Both the position numbers and the translations under genes were made by a program. This document shows, one piece after another, positions 21,255 to 31,540 of a DNA stretch of 64,000 nucleotides. Within the stretch, counting starts at the first letter, position 1; every line of letters starts with the position of its first letter. The notes under the pieces were generated by a model. That model was not told the DNA's origin. It searched no databases and was given only the letters and a program-made list of their open reading frames with translations. The DNA is from Haliclystus octoradiatus (taxonomy: Eukaryota; Cnidaria; Staurozoa; Stauromedusae; Haliclystidae): positions 3,456,345 to 3,520,344 of the forward strand of contig OU744451.1 in the NCBI GenBank assembly GCA_916610825.1, read 5' to 3'.

Positions 21255-21958
21255 TTATTTTGAAGATTGTATATTTATATCTACATTTGATATTGTACAA
21301 TTGTTGAAGATGGAACCGAATCCTGAAGCATAATTAAAATTCATTGCTCCTGCTGCAACTGATCCATTTTCGCTAGTCGTGTTTATGGTAACCGAACTCG
21401 TGTTTGCTAGCTCTTCTTCGCTTCTGCTAGGAAATGAATTGCTTGCTGTATGTCCAACAAGTGAACCGGAGAGAACTGTACTACATGCCTTAATTGTATG
21501 GTAGATGGTCTGTTGTTGTAATGCTGCAATGTTCAGAGTATTCACACAAGTGGACGATTTTGGTACAAATTTCGATCTGAAGGTTTCCAGATTTGTTTTG
21601 GATACTGAAACTAGGCCAAACATTCTGGAACTAATTTCCTCAAATAAATGGTATTTCAATGTCACAATAACATAACGCTGAAAATATTTACTGCATATTT
21701 TGTTTTGTACTTCGTACTTTTCGCCTGTGTTTCATTCATAAGGACATACAAGTCATTACTTGCACAAATAGGTAACCTTCGTGTTCCGTTATTATCATTA
21801 GTACTATTGTTATTATTACTATCTACATTTAATTCTAAACCAAAAGAACACTTTTTTTGTTTTGAGCTATTTTGAAACTGCGGGTAACAAGAAAAAGTGT
21901 TCGTTTGTTTTGATTTTATTGCGTTTATATTTTGAACCTGGTCCAAATATCCCGCCAT
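21255..21958 (-). pseudogene. Crypton-like (DUF3504-type) element remnant
   Basis: Two overlapping minus-strand frames abut. The first (21958-21662) starts MAGYLDQVQNINAI and ends with KSTKYKTKYAVNIFS, which resembles the start of the DUF3504/Crypton tyrosine-recombinase domain. The second (21665-21255) is Ser/Thr/Asn-rich and ends GSIFNNCTISNVDINI, resembling the NNCT-type C-terminus of KIAA1958-like Crypton proteins. The catalytic middle appears to be missing and the two parts are in different frames, as in an internally deleted DNA transposon copy. A host gene with an intron is the alternative, but no splice pair fits well. The family call comes from motif memory and is moderate. Confidence 0.42.
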
Positions 21959-22564
21959 TGTTTACATTATCTGCACTGTGAGCTCCAAACATGACCATTA
22001 GCCAATCAGCTTGCTAGAACAACATTCGACGATTTATAAAGTTTGTTTACAAACTGTAGAAATTAAAAATAGCTGAATTCATCAAATTTCAATTTTTGTT
22101 TACAACTCATTGTACTGTTCTTCGATGGGCCGACCAACCAACACTTTGCTGTAACTCACATGCTACCAAGGTGCGCTGTGATTGGGCAAACCATATTATT
22201 GGCTCCTGGCACACTTTTTAACGTTCAATTTTATCAGGCCCTCACTGGAGCGCCACGCGGAATTGAGGGCCGTGATTGGATATGAGGCTACTACGTAATC
22301 ATGAGTCAAAAATGAGAAAAAACAAACCGAAATAAATTCAAAATCTCAAAACAGAGGACAACAAATTAGATTCGATTTTGAACATAGCAATAGTAGCAAA
22401 AGTATATAAAGCATAACTAAAACATTATTAGTTACTATTTAAAGCCTTTACGTTAGTAATAAAAATCAAGTGAAATATATAATGCTGTATATATTAGTAA
22501 TATCAAGGTACTTGTGTTGTCTTTGCTGTTTCAATAGTGCTCGATGCCATAAATGCAGAGCTGT
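21959..22564. other. Flank of the Crypton-like remnant, no gene seen
   Basis: Less AT-rich sequence with several inverted CCAAT-like words (for example gccaatcagc, gtgattgg), which may be the 5' region of the remnant. No coding frame is supported. Confidence 0.3.
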
Positions 22565-22601
22565 TTAATAATTAATAAACGAAAAAATCAGACATTCATA
22601 T

Positions 22602-22641
22602 TTGCTACTATTAGTTTCACGCCAAGGCGATCATCAGGCAA
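22602..22641 (-). ncRNA. Type I hammerhead ribozyme (minus arm)
   Basis: Minus strand: UUGC, CUGAUGA, stem II CGCC-UU-GGCG with a U-U closing pair, GAA, stem III ACU-AAU-AGU (or ACUA/UAGU with a tiny loop), cleavage A, then GCAA pairing with UUGC. All conserved core bases are present. Confidence 0.75.
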
Positions 22642-22664
22642 TTGAATCAATTTTTATTAATAAA

Positions 22665-22705
22665 TTGCCTGATGATCGCCTTGGCGTGAAACTAAATAGT
22701 AGCAA
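22665..22705 (+). ncRNA. Type I hammerhead ribozyme (plus arm)
   Basis: Plus strand: stem I UUGC (22665-22668) pairs with GCAA (22702-22705). Core CUGAUGA is at 22669-22675, stem II CGCC-UU-GGCG at 22677-22686, and GAA at 22688-22690. Stem III is ACUA-AA-UAGU at 22691-22700, with predicted cleavage after A22701. Every invariant core base of the hammerhead is present; the short stem III is typical of Penelope/retrozyme hammerheads. Confidence 0.78.
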
Positions 22706-22743
22706 ATATGAATGTCTGATTTTTTTGTTTATTAATTATTAAT

Positions 22744-23096
22744 ACTATATATATAAATAGTTAGATCACAAAATTGTCGCTACAGAAATCTGTTGTTTTC
22801 TAAACAAAGGATGTGACTAACACAAACACATACAAATGAAATAATTTGAAACCACTAGAATATACTTTCTTACAACTATTGAATTTAAACAAAACATTTG
22901 CACATAAGCGGGCTTTGAACGAATAAATGAAATATATTGTTAGAGATAAGCAGAAATAACCGAATTGCAGGTACAGTATTCGGAAGTTTTTAGCAAAGTT
23001 TGTATGGAAGTATTTCGGTATTCAATAGATTAATCGCACTTAAGCCCAAAGCGACTTTGCATCCGATTCTTGTTGCATTTATCCGAATTAATGTGT
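22744..23096. other. No supported gene
   Basis: AT-rich DNA with scraps such as cttaagcccaaagcg and atccgattcttg that recall the pogo-like end at 14778. No paired termini. Confidence 0.35.
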
Positions 23097-24062
23097 AACA
23101 AATAATAAAAATGTAGGCAGTCATACTTAGCATCACATCTTGATATTCATGAAGTATGATTTGTTTTAACTCACTGACATTATCAAGTAAAAGTGCATAT
23201 AGGTTGCATAGCTGTCATGAACACAATACAAAACGGAGAGAAGAGTGTAAGTTTCAATGTTATACTGCAAACGGATGCATTTATTACAAATGTGTATATG
23301 TGAGTGTTATATGTGGTTCTGTATTTTTCCACTTTTTCTCAGTCGCTTTTCATGTGAGATATTCGATGATATATATTGATAGAATCGTTGTTTTGAAGTG
23401 GTGGCTAGATTTAGGCGTGGCCTCGTTTTTACCACGGATACTGTTTCACATAACGATAGAAAAAATGCAATTTACTGGACAGATTTCGAGCCCTCACTTT
23501 TTATACCAAAATTCACTGAGCTGAGTGTCGCATAATTGCTAATGTCTGAACAAATACAATAGATTGGCTACACAGGTTATTCCGAGTTTCCCTCAAATGA
23601 TGCTTTTAGCGACATTGATCATTTAATGGCACGCGGCGTTGTTCTTAAATCAATAATATTTTTTGCATTGGATCCATCTGCATTTCCACCATGGCAGTAA
23701 ATCCTCGGGTGTGTGTAAAATGTGATACGCCAAAATACTCTTATCGCGAATAATTTTTAGTCAACTTTTGGACAATTTAAGACAAAAATTGTTAAAATCG
23801 ATCAATTGTACAGGTATTTTAAAGTGGTCGGGGGGAGTGCTTCCAAATGTTTTGATGGGGATGTTTTGTTATCATAAATTGAAGAAAACCATTAAAATTC
23901 CACAGCAAATGCGTTGATAGAGACCCTAAAATTTCGTATTTTTGCGAGTAAAACTAAGAACAACTTCTAAAAAAATTCAAAAATGTCTAAGTTGACAACT
24001 TAAAATTTAACAAAAAATTAGAAAAAGGCAACCATTGAGAATTGCACGTTACCGTACAGCCA
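23097..24062 (+). repeat. Segmental duplication S, copy A, left part
   Basis: Aligns along its length with 25562-26565 (shared start aacaaataataa, shared end cagccaattggtatgtatg), at roughly 90 percent identity by eye. Contained short frames (for example 23156-23524) are not conserved as coding sequence between copies and I do not call them genes. Confidence 0.85.
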
Positions 24063-24069
24063 ATTGGTA

Positions 24070-24188
24070 TGTATGCCCGTGTCCCCGGGTGCCGGAGCTC
24101 CCAAATATTTGAATGCCACCCCTCCGAATTTCAAACCCCTGTCCGAAACATGTAGTTACGGCCCTGGCCAGCACAGTCTAGGGTTCAA
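24070..24188. other. Insert unique to copy A, MITE-end-like
   Basis: A GC-richer block (ccccgggtgccggagctccc to tacggccctggcc) is absent from copy B. Its right end reads, in inverse, CAGGGCCGTAACTAC, resembling a terminal repeat of a common invertebrate MITE class. This is suggestive only. Confidence 0.35.
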
Positions 24189-24960
24189 TAATGAAATAAA
24201 GTTTGCAAAAAGTAAATATTTCTTCAGTGATATACATGATGGAGGTTTTTCTTTCATCGACCTAATAAATTTCAAAAACAGGATCACTCTTCTGGACAGA
24301 ATTCGGACGTTCATAAATTCTTGATTTAAGCAAAAAGATTCTTTGGGACTTATATTCGATCTATTCCTGTTAGAACACCTTAAGTAAAAGATGTATCTAT
24401 TTACATCTTCTTTCAATAAAATGCGTCTGTATTAATTGCTATAATTTGTCCTTATAATTTGCTAATTTGAGTTAATACTACATACCTATATTTTTTATCT
24501 TTGATGTCTTGTGAACACTCTTTGTAGCTTTTCGGAGGATGACTATCTGTTCTAGATTTCTTTCCATCTACCTCGTCTTCAATACTATACTGAGAGAATC
24601 CTGGGAGAAACTATTATTTAACACGTATGTAATTCCCTGCGTAACAATAGTGATTAGTTTCCATAACAACTAAACATTGATTGATTATTTGATACTCTGC
24701 GTCGAATAAATTATTAAAAGAAATAGCTATAGACTCAATACATATGCGCCAATATTGATGACTATAGGAAATATCAATATAAATTACATTTAAATATTTT
24801 TGCATGCGGATTGTATTTTAAAGTTAGATAAAGTTATTTGATTTATATGGAATTAATTAAATTAAAATAATACCTCACTAAAAATGGTAGATCACATCTC
24901 AGCATATTATAAATAGTTGATTATTTCTGTCGTTGTGATTTTTATTTAACTCGAAATTTG
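24189..24960 (+). repeat. Segmental duplication S, copy A, right part (includes R1 copy 2)
   Basis: Aligns with 30826-31540: shared tgaaataaa.tttgcaaa, cgacctaataaatttcaaaa, and tttgatttatatggaatt near the end. The part from 24350 is also related to 541-900. Confidence 0.82.
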
Positions 24961-25098
24961 TTCTTTTCATGATGAAATCAACACGCAATAGGTTTCATTA
25001 TCATTGAAATTATAACTTTTCTATTACTTTTCTGTAAATTTAACGTCTTTTTTTTGCAGTACTTTATTTATATTTTAATTTTTACCGAGGGAATCTTA

Positions 25099-25440
25099 AT
25101 TTCTAAAAGCAAGCACTGACTCGGTATGACAGAGCGGTTTTGACCTTCAAACAGGTACCAGACGCTGTGCAAAATTTCTGGAAACCATATGCCACATCAC
25201 AATATCAATACACAAGGGGATATACAAAAGGAATCAATCGAAGCCTATTTTGTAAAGCACAAAATATTTCTAAAAGAAAGCACCGACTCGGTATGACAGA
25301 GAGATTTTGAACTTCCAACAGGTACCAGACGTTGTTCAAAATTGCAACAAAACAAATGGCATATCACAATAACAACACACAAGGGATATATATATATAAA
25401 GGGAAGCAATCGGAGCTTATTTTGTAAAGCACAAAAGATT
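25099..25440 (+). repeat. Tandem duplication, 167-bp unit, two copies
   Basis: Units starting atttctaaaag at 25099 and 25266 share gactcggtatgacagag, aggtaccagacg and gtaaagcacaaaa. They are moderately diverged. No gene is seen. Confidence 0.85.
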
Positions 25441-25561
25441 TCGCGTGTAAAATGTTGCTCGCAGAAGTTTAATGACTGCGGCATGCCCTTAGATTTTTCT
25501 TTTAAGCGGTTTGCTCTTATTTAAACCGTAATACACTAAATCTCAATAAAAACTTCATATG

Positions 25562-26565
25562 CAACAAATAATAACAATATATGCAGCCATATATAGCATC
25601 AAATCTTGATATTCATGAAGTAGGATTTGTTTCAGTTCATTAACATTATCAAGTAAAATTGCATATAGGTTGCATAGCTGTCATGAACACAATACAAAAT
25701 GGAGAGAAGAGTGTAAGTTTCAAAATGTTATACTGCAAACGGATGCATTTATTACATATGTGTATATGTGAGTGTTATATGTGGTTCTGTATTTTTCCAC
25801 TTTTTCTCAGTCGCTTTTCATGTGAGATATTCGATGATATATATTGATAGAATCGTTGTTTTAAAGTGGTGGCATGGTTTGGGCGTGCCCTCATTTTTAC
25901 CACAGATACTGTTTCACAAAACAATAGAAAATAATGCAATTTTATGGACAGATTTCGAGCCCTCACTTTTTATACCAAAATTCACTGAGCTGAGTGTCGC
26001 ATAATTGCTAATGTCTGAACAAATACAATAGATTGGCTACACAGTCTTCTCAGCTGCTATTCAGAGTTTCACTATCAGATGATACCTTTAGTGACATTGA
26101 TCATTCGATTGCACGGGGCATTCTTGTCAAATCAATATTATTTTTTGCATAGGATCCATCTTCACTTCCACCATGGCAGTAAATCCTTTAGTGTGTGGGA
26201 AATGTGACACGCCGAAATAATCTTATCGCGAATAATTTTTAGTCAAATTTTGGACAATTTAAGACAAAAATTGCTAAAATCGATCAATTCTACAGGTATT
26301 TTAAAGTGGTAGGGGGAAGCGCTTCCATATGTTTTGATGGGGATGTTTAATTATCATAAATTGAAGAAAACCATTAAAATTCCACAGCAAATGCGTTGAT
26401 AGAGACCCTAAAACTTCGTATTTTTGCTAGTAAAACTAAGAACAATTTCTAAAAAATTCAAAAATGTCTAAGTTGACAACGTAAAATTTAACAAAAAATT
26501 TGAAAAAGGCAACCATTGAGAATTGCACGTTACCGTACAGCCAATTGGTATGTATGTCCGTGTCA
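25562..26565 (+). repeat. Segmental duplication S, copy B, left part
   Basis: Second copy of 23097-24062. It stops at 26565, where a minus-strand LINE begins; homology to copy A resumes after the LINE near 30826. Confidence 0.85.
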
Positions 26566-26738
26566 TTATTTACAGTTATCATTTAATCAGTTAAATAATG
26601 ATAATAATAATTATTATTATTCTTATAACATGATAAGATTAAAAGAATTAACGAAAACTAAAGATTTGAAGAAAGAAGTATACACGTTTGCATTAGGTTG
26701 AGTTGTTGTTAGACTGACTGAAGAAAAAGATTACATTG

Positions 26739-27206
26739 TCATAGTTGAGTTTCAGGAATTGTTGATAAGTTGCAAATATAAAAATCTGGAATTACACAAA
26801 TAGTATTGTAACTATCAATAAAGTGTGTTTTTAAACGATGTTTGAAGTTTTCAGAGGAACCATCAATGTATAAGAACTTTTTATTTCTATTCCAAAGAGA
26901 TGGCATTCTATAATTTGGCAGGTTCTGAGAAAATCTGGTTGTGACAAAAGGAATGTTGAAAATGTTATGCTTTCTTTTATCCCTTTTGATAAATGTATAA
27001 TTAGAGTGTATTATTTCAGGGGTTTTGTTGAGAATTATTTTATGTAATAAAGTAAACGTTTTTATTAAAAAGAGGTCTTCTGATTTTAAAATATTGGTAG
27101 ATTTTAGGACTGGAGATGTGTGAGTTATTGGCTTAGCATTTACAATTATTCTAACACATTTTTTTTGAAGTTTACGTAATATTTTAAAGTTGGTGCCAGT
27201 CCCCAA
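26739..27206 (-). pseudogene. LINE ORF2 C-terminal domain
   Basis: 155 codons of the post-RT tail: LRKLQKKCVRIIVNAKPITH, then KTFTLLHKIILNKTPEIIH, a TR..QNLPNYRMPSLWN segment and FKHRLKTHFID. This is the typical layout of CR1-like ORF2 C-termini. Its frame differs from the RT piece upstream, so a frameshift lies near 27146-27206. Confidence 0.8.
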
Positions 27207-28140
27207 ATGGGGATGCAGTATTCAATGTGGGGTTCAATTATTGCTGAGTAAATTTGTGCTTTGTGTTTGGTTGTTAAAAATTTTTTCAATTTTATTAATG
27301 TGTAGCATAGTCTGCGGATTTTTTTACAAACAAATTCTACGTGTTGTTTGAAATTCAAATGATCATCTATTAAAACACCAAGAAATTTGACATATTTTTT
27401 GCTACAATTTGTTCCACAACGTTCAATAATTCTGTTACTTATTTTTATATTTAGTTCTGTTTTCAAAGGATTGTGAAAAATCGTATAATTTGTTTTTGAC
27501 TCATCCAGGCTCAGCTGGTTGTCATAAAACCACTTTGTGACGACAATGAGTTCCTCATTGACATCGTTCTCAAATGTATTTAAATCAGAATCAGACATTT
27601 GTAGGGTTGTGTCATAAGCAAAAAGGCTAACATGGAATTTTGTATTATCAGGTAAATCATTGATATATATCAAAAAGAGTAGAGGACCAAGTATACTGCC
27701 TTGAGGAACTCCACAAGTTATAGTCTGTAGTCCAGAGATAACATTTTCAAATGAAACAGCTTGTTGTCTTTTGAAAAGATAATTTTTGAAGAACTCAAGT
27801 TCATTATTATTAATACCATAATGAGCCAGTTTATTCAACAAAATTTCATGGTTGACAGTGTCAAAAGCCTTTTTTAGGTTCAAGAAAATGGCAATATTAT
27901 GTCTTTTGGAATGATTTGCAATAAGAGTGTGTAAAAAATTGACAACAGAATGTGTTGTATCAAAAGACTTCTTGAAGCCGAATTGGAATTTTGTTAAAAA
28001 ATTTTATTCAAAATACTTATAGAGCTGATTGTATACCATACGTTCAAAAATTTTAGAAAAACTTGATAATAAAGAAATTGGTCTATAATTTGATAGAATT
28101 TAATTATCACCTGCTTTAAAAATCGGTAACACCTTTGCTA
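27146..28140 (-). pseudogene. LINE ORF2 reverse transcriptase
   Basis: From about 28140 downward the minus strand reads KVLPIFKAGDN, NYRPISLLSSFSKIFERMVY, QFGFKKSFDTTHSV, NLKKAFDTVNHEILLNKL (motif A), GVPQGSILGPLLFLIYIND (motif B) and then LFAYDTTLQM (motif C). Motif C should read FADDT; the first catalytic Asp is replaced by Tyr here. Two in-frame stops lie before 27883 (around 28105 and 28008). The longest intact piece is 27883-27146. The enzyme would copy the element's RNA at a nicked target, but this copy cannot. Confidence 0.85.
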
Positions 28141-28327
28141 TTTTATAACTGTCAGGGATGAAGCCTGTTTTAAAAGATGAGTTGATAAGATAAGTCGAAG
28201 GTGCGATTATTTCTGGGTAAACATATTTCAAACATTTATTAGAAACCAAATCAAATATGAAGAACTACTTTTATTTTTTAACTTTTTGATAACATTTGTC
28301 ACTGTGACTTTGGAAACAATTTTGAAA

Positions 28328-28992
28328 TTAAAAGAAACATTTGGATTTTGAGGTAGATACTGTTTGAAATTGTTGTTGATGAAAAATTTTGGGCAAGTTG
28401 AGGTGCAACATTGGTGAAAAAGTGGTTAAAATTCTCAGCAATGTCTTTTTCATTTTTGATTTCAATGCCTTCAACATTGAAAAGACCAGGATATCTATTG
28501 TTCTTCTTATTCCTACCAAGGAGATTATTTGTTGCTTCCCATAGTAATTTAAAGTTGTTTTTGTAATTTTTGTAAAAATGATGTGAGTATAATACCTTAC
28601 GTTTACGTACAGCTTTGAAGTAGACTTGTTTCTATATTTTTTGAAGCTATCCATTTATGATGCAATCTCATTTTTCGTTTTCTGGAGATTAAAAGGCCAT
28701 TTGTCATCCATGGGTTTAGTTTTTGTTTGTTTTTGTTTATTTTATTTTCAACTATTGGACAAGTTTCATTGAGACAGTCTTCAAATTGATTATGAAATTG
28801 AGAAAAAGCTCCTACAGGATCCTTTGGAAGAAACCAATTACATTGAGCAAGACCATTTTGTAGAAGCTCTAGGTTTGAATCACACGTGTTGCGAAAAGTA
28901 GTGGTTGTTGGTGTACAGGTATGTTCCTTCACTTGAAAATAGACAAACGGGCATAAATGTTCAGAAATCTCAGCTGTAATTATTCCTGTCAC
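28328..28992 (-). pseudogene. LINE ORF2 linker between endonuclease and RT
   Basis: Two overlapping frames, 28992-28603 and 28654-28328. The first contains FHNQFEDCLNETCPI and KLNPWMTNGLLISRKRKMRLH, a signature found between endonuclease and RT in Jockey/CR1-type ORF2 (the PWMT...I..R.kl segment). The second contains KYRNKSTSKLYVNVRYY-type sequence that normally follows directly. The frame is broken near 28630. Confidence 0.75.
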
Positions 28993-29205
28993 TAAGCTGT
29001 TTTTAAAATTTGTAAATATATGTTATCAAGAAGTGTACATGACCTTGTTGTTCTTCCTGTAGGTTTCGCAGTGAGTGGAAAAAACTGAAATTGCATGAAA
29101 CAACATAAAATATCATCTAGCTTGCTGGACCCAATGCAGCATGTTAACATTGAAATCTCCTCCAATAAAAAACTGTTTGATTTTTACAGGTGTTCAATAC
29201 TTGAG

Positions 29206-29633
29206 TTAAAATAGAAATAGAATTTTAGAAATCGGAATGTGGGGGATGTAAATGGATATAAATACATAGGATTTATTGTCAGCAACTATAATTTCGATAT
29301 CTTTGTTTATTTGGGAAAGATTTTCATTTATTGAACAATTCAAGGAATTGTGAATGACTAAGCCAACACCTCCACCTCTGGTGCTTTGTTCTTTTGAAAA
29401 ATAATCGTGATTTGGTAAAGTAAGATCACCACCTCGCCAAATTTCTTGCATAGCACCTTGAAATTTGAGCATGTTATGAGATCAGAGACACTGCTATGGT
29501 TCTTCAACAAACTTCTCACATTTTGTGTTGCAAAGGACATGGGAAAGTCTGGTACATCACTTGTGGTGATATATCCTAGCCTCTTTACTACGTCACACTG
29601 ATTAAAAATATTGTCAAGATCAGTAGAAGTCAT
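29206..29633 (-). pseudogene. LINE ORF2 endonuclease (EEP family)
   Basis: Two overlapping frames, 29633-29358 and 29472-29206. The first reads FATQNVRSLLKN, matching the N-terminal Asn-containing strand. The second continues with QEIWRGGDLTLPNHDYFSKE, then TRGGGVGLVIHNSL, the characteristic GG-loop, and FISIYIP. The catalytic Glu (QEIW) is visible. The later DxN/SDH motifs are not found in an open frame. Confidence 0.78.
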
Positions 29634-29949
29634 ACAGTTTCAGTTTGGTATGGTTTGAAATAAAGATGAATTTAACAAAGGTTTTCAGTACGTATGAAAT
29701 TGAATTACAACGTTTGGAATGAAGAATTGAGAATGAATTAGAAAATAATAATAAAAAAACAATATTATGATTAGGCGGCCTAGGAGATTGATAATGATAA
29801 TGTAGATGATGGCAAGGGTGACAACAAAATGATATGTTGTGAGTAAAATGCATTAATCATTAGGGGAAGAAAAAGCAGTCAATAATGTAAAAAATTAAGA
29901 TCTCACTCATCACTATCACGAAGCTGATTCAAGTCGCTGTCGTCTTGGA

Positions 29950-30690
29950 TTAAAACAATTCCTTTTTAAAACAATTAAAACAAACAAACAGTTCATGAGT
30001 CCATGTAGACAGTATCAACTTTGTTTTCAATAACTGACGGGTTTTGTAGAACGCGGAGCTTGTGTGATTCGGTAGGTCTTCACTGATGAAAATTCCCGTG
30101 TTTTTTAAAGCTTTTATTGATGCATAAACCCTTCTTCTGATCCACGTGTTGTGGAATCGAACAATAACATCTTTTTGTCTTTGTCTGGCTGCCATATTGT
30201 CTGGAGTCTCGCAATGCGCAATTTTCCAATAATGGCGGACAATCTTTGCCTTTGCCTAATGGTTTTTGATGTTTCGCTGGTAATAACCTTGCTGTGAAAT
30301 CATTAATATTGGCATCAGCGGTATCAACTTTATTTTGGATTAAATAAAGTACATCCGATTGTGTAGTTTGGTCATTTGAGTTGAGTCCGTGAATTTCAGT
30401 TGGCAAAGTTTATCTGACTTTTTTTGAACATTCAGTGATTTTTTTAATTCGTAAATTTCTGTTGATTGAGCTTGTACGATTTCTTTCACAACTTCTAGTT
30501 CTTTCTTTTGGACGTTGATAATATTCTCTAGTCTCGTATTTTGCTCTTGAAGCTCTGACAAGAATGGTTTTAAAGCAGTTTGCACAGCTTGTAAAAACCG
30601 AGGTGAGTCAAGCAGATCTACTATATCTCCTTTCGTTAACGGAATCTGAGGTTGACTTTTCTTCCCTTTCGTTCGACGGGTTGTTGCCAT
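29950..30690 (-). pseudogene. LINE ORF1 (coiled-coil RNA-binding-like protein)
   Basis: Three overlapping frames (30690-30340, 30406-30080, 30195-29950) form what was one ORF1. The N-terminus is basic (MATTRRTKGKKS), followed by a long helical, heptad-like stretch (LSELQEQNTRLENIINVQKK and beyond), then a C-terminal part with DVIVRFHNTWIRRRVYASIK. That C-terminal part recalls the RNA-binding C-terminal domain of LINE ORF1 proteins. The Met at 30690 is the likely original start. At least two frameshifts separate the pieces. Confidence 0.7.
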
Positions 30691-30825
30691 TTTATTGATG
30701 TTGTAATTTTTAATATATTTTATTCACATAGTAGATCATTTTTTGAAAAGTAAGTTTAGGAGCGATTAAAAAGCATCCGTTCAGCTCAAGTATTGCGCAT
30801 GTTGCATGCCCATTTTGCGCGCACT

Positions 30826-31540
30826 ATGAAATAAAATTTGCAAAGGGTGAATAATTCTTCAGTGAACTACATAATCAGGGTTTTTCTTGCATCGACCTAA
30901 TAAATTTCAAAAACAGGATCACACTTCTAGATAGAATTCTGACTTACGAAAAAAATGTCCATTGTGGAACTATATTTGATCTATTCATATCAGGAAACCT
31001 TGAGCAAAAGAAATATTCTTTTTACAATGAAATGCGTCTGTATTTATTGTTATAATTTGTAATTAATAATTTGCTAAATTGAGTTAATACTACATACCCA
31101 TATCTTTATCTTTGATTTCTTGCGGACACTCTTGATAGCTTTTCAAATGATGACTATTTGTTCTAGATTTATAGATTTCCTTCAATCTATCTCGTCTCTA
31201 TACTATACTGAGAGAATCCTTGGAGAATCTACTATTTTACTTGTATGTATTTTCCTTGAGTTGCGATTGATAAGTTTCCATAACAACTAAAACTTGATTG
31301 ACAGGATACTCTGCATCAAATAAATTATTCAAAAAGATAGTTAAAGCCTCAAAACATATGCGCCAACATTGATGACAATAGGATATATCAATCTATATTA
31401 TATTTAAATCTTTTGGCATTACGATCTGTATTTAAAAATGGTACCTAATTATTTGATTTATATGGAATTAATTAAATTAAATTGATACATCACTAAATAT
31501 AGTAGTTCACATCTGAGCATATGTAGATTCCGTGTGTTGA
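30826..31540 (+). repeat. Segmental duplication S, copy B, right part (includes R1 copy 3)
   Basis: Homologous to 24189-24960. Separation from 25562-26565 is explained by the LINE insertion. Divergence from copy A is about the same on both sides of the LINE. Confidence 0.82.

Larger units (their letters stand above)
22565..22743. mobile_element. Palindromic twin-hammerhead element (retrozyme-like)
   Basis: The arms 22565-22643 and 22662-22743 are near-perfect reverse complements, with an 18-base spacer. Each arm carries a complete type I hammerhead ribozyme and nothing else recognisable. It resembles the terminal unit of a Penelope-like element, or an animal retrozyme, joined head to head. 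No protein frame is present. Confidence 0.72.
26566..30800 (-). mobile_element. Decayed CR1/Jockey-like LINE, near full length
   Basis: A non-LTR retrotransposon in minus orientation with ORF1 (coiled coil plus RNA-binding-like part), an apurinic-type endonuclease, reverse transcriptase and C-terminal tail in canonical order. The 3' end is a simple-repeat tail (aataataattattattatt near 26598-26622), as in several CR1/L2-related clades. It interrupts copy B of the segmental duplication, whose two halves define its borders. The 5' border is approximate (30780-30825). Several frameshifts and stops make it inactive. No clean target duplication is visible. Confidence 0.85.

Noticed and set aside
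23156-26004. Frames of 60-122 codons shared between the two copies of the segmental duplication.
   Set aside because: Reading frames are not maintained between copies and differ by indels, so there is no sign of coding constraint.
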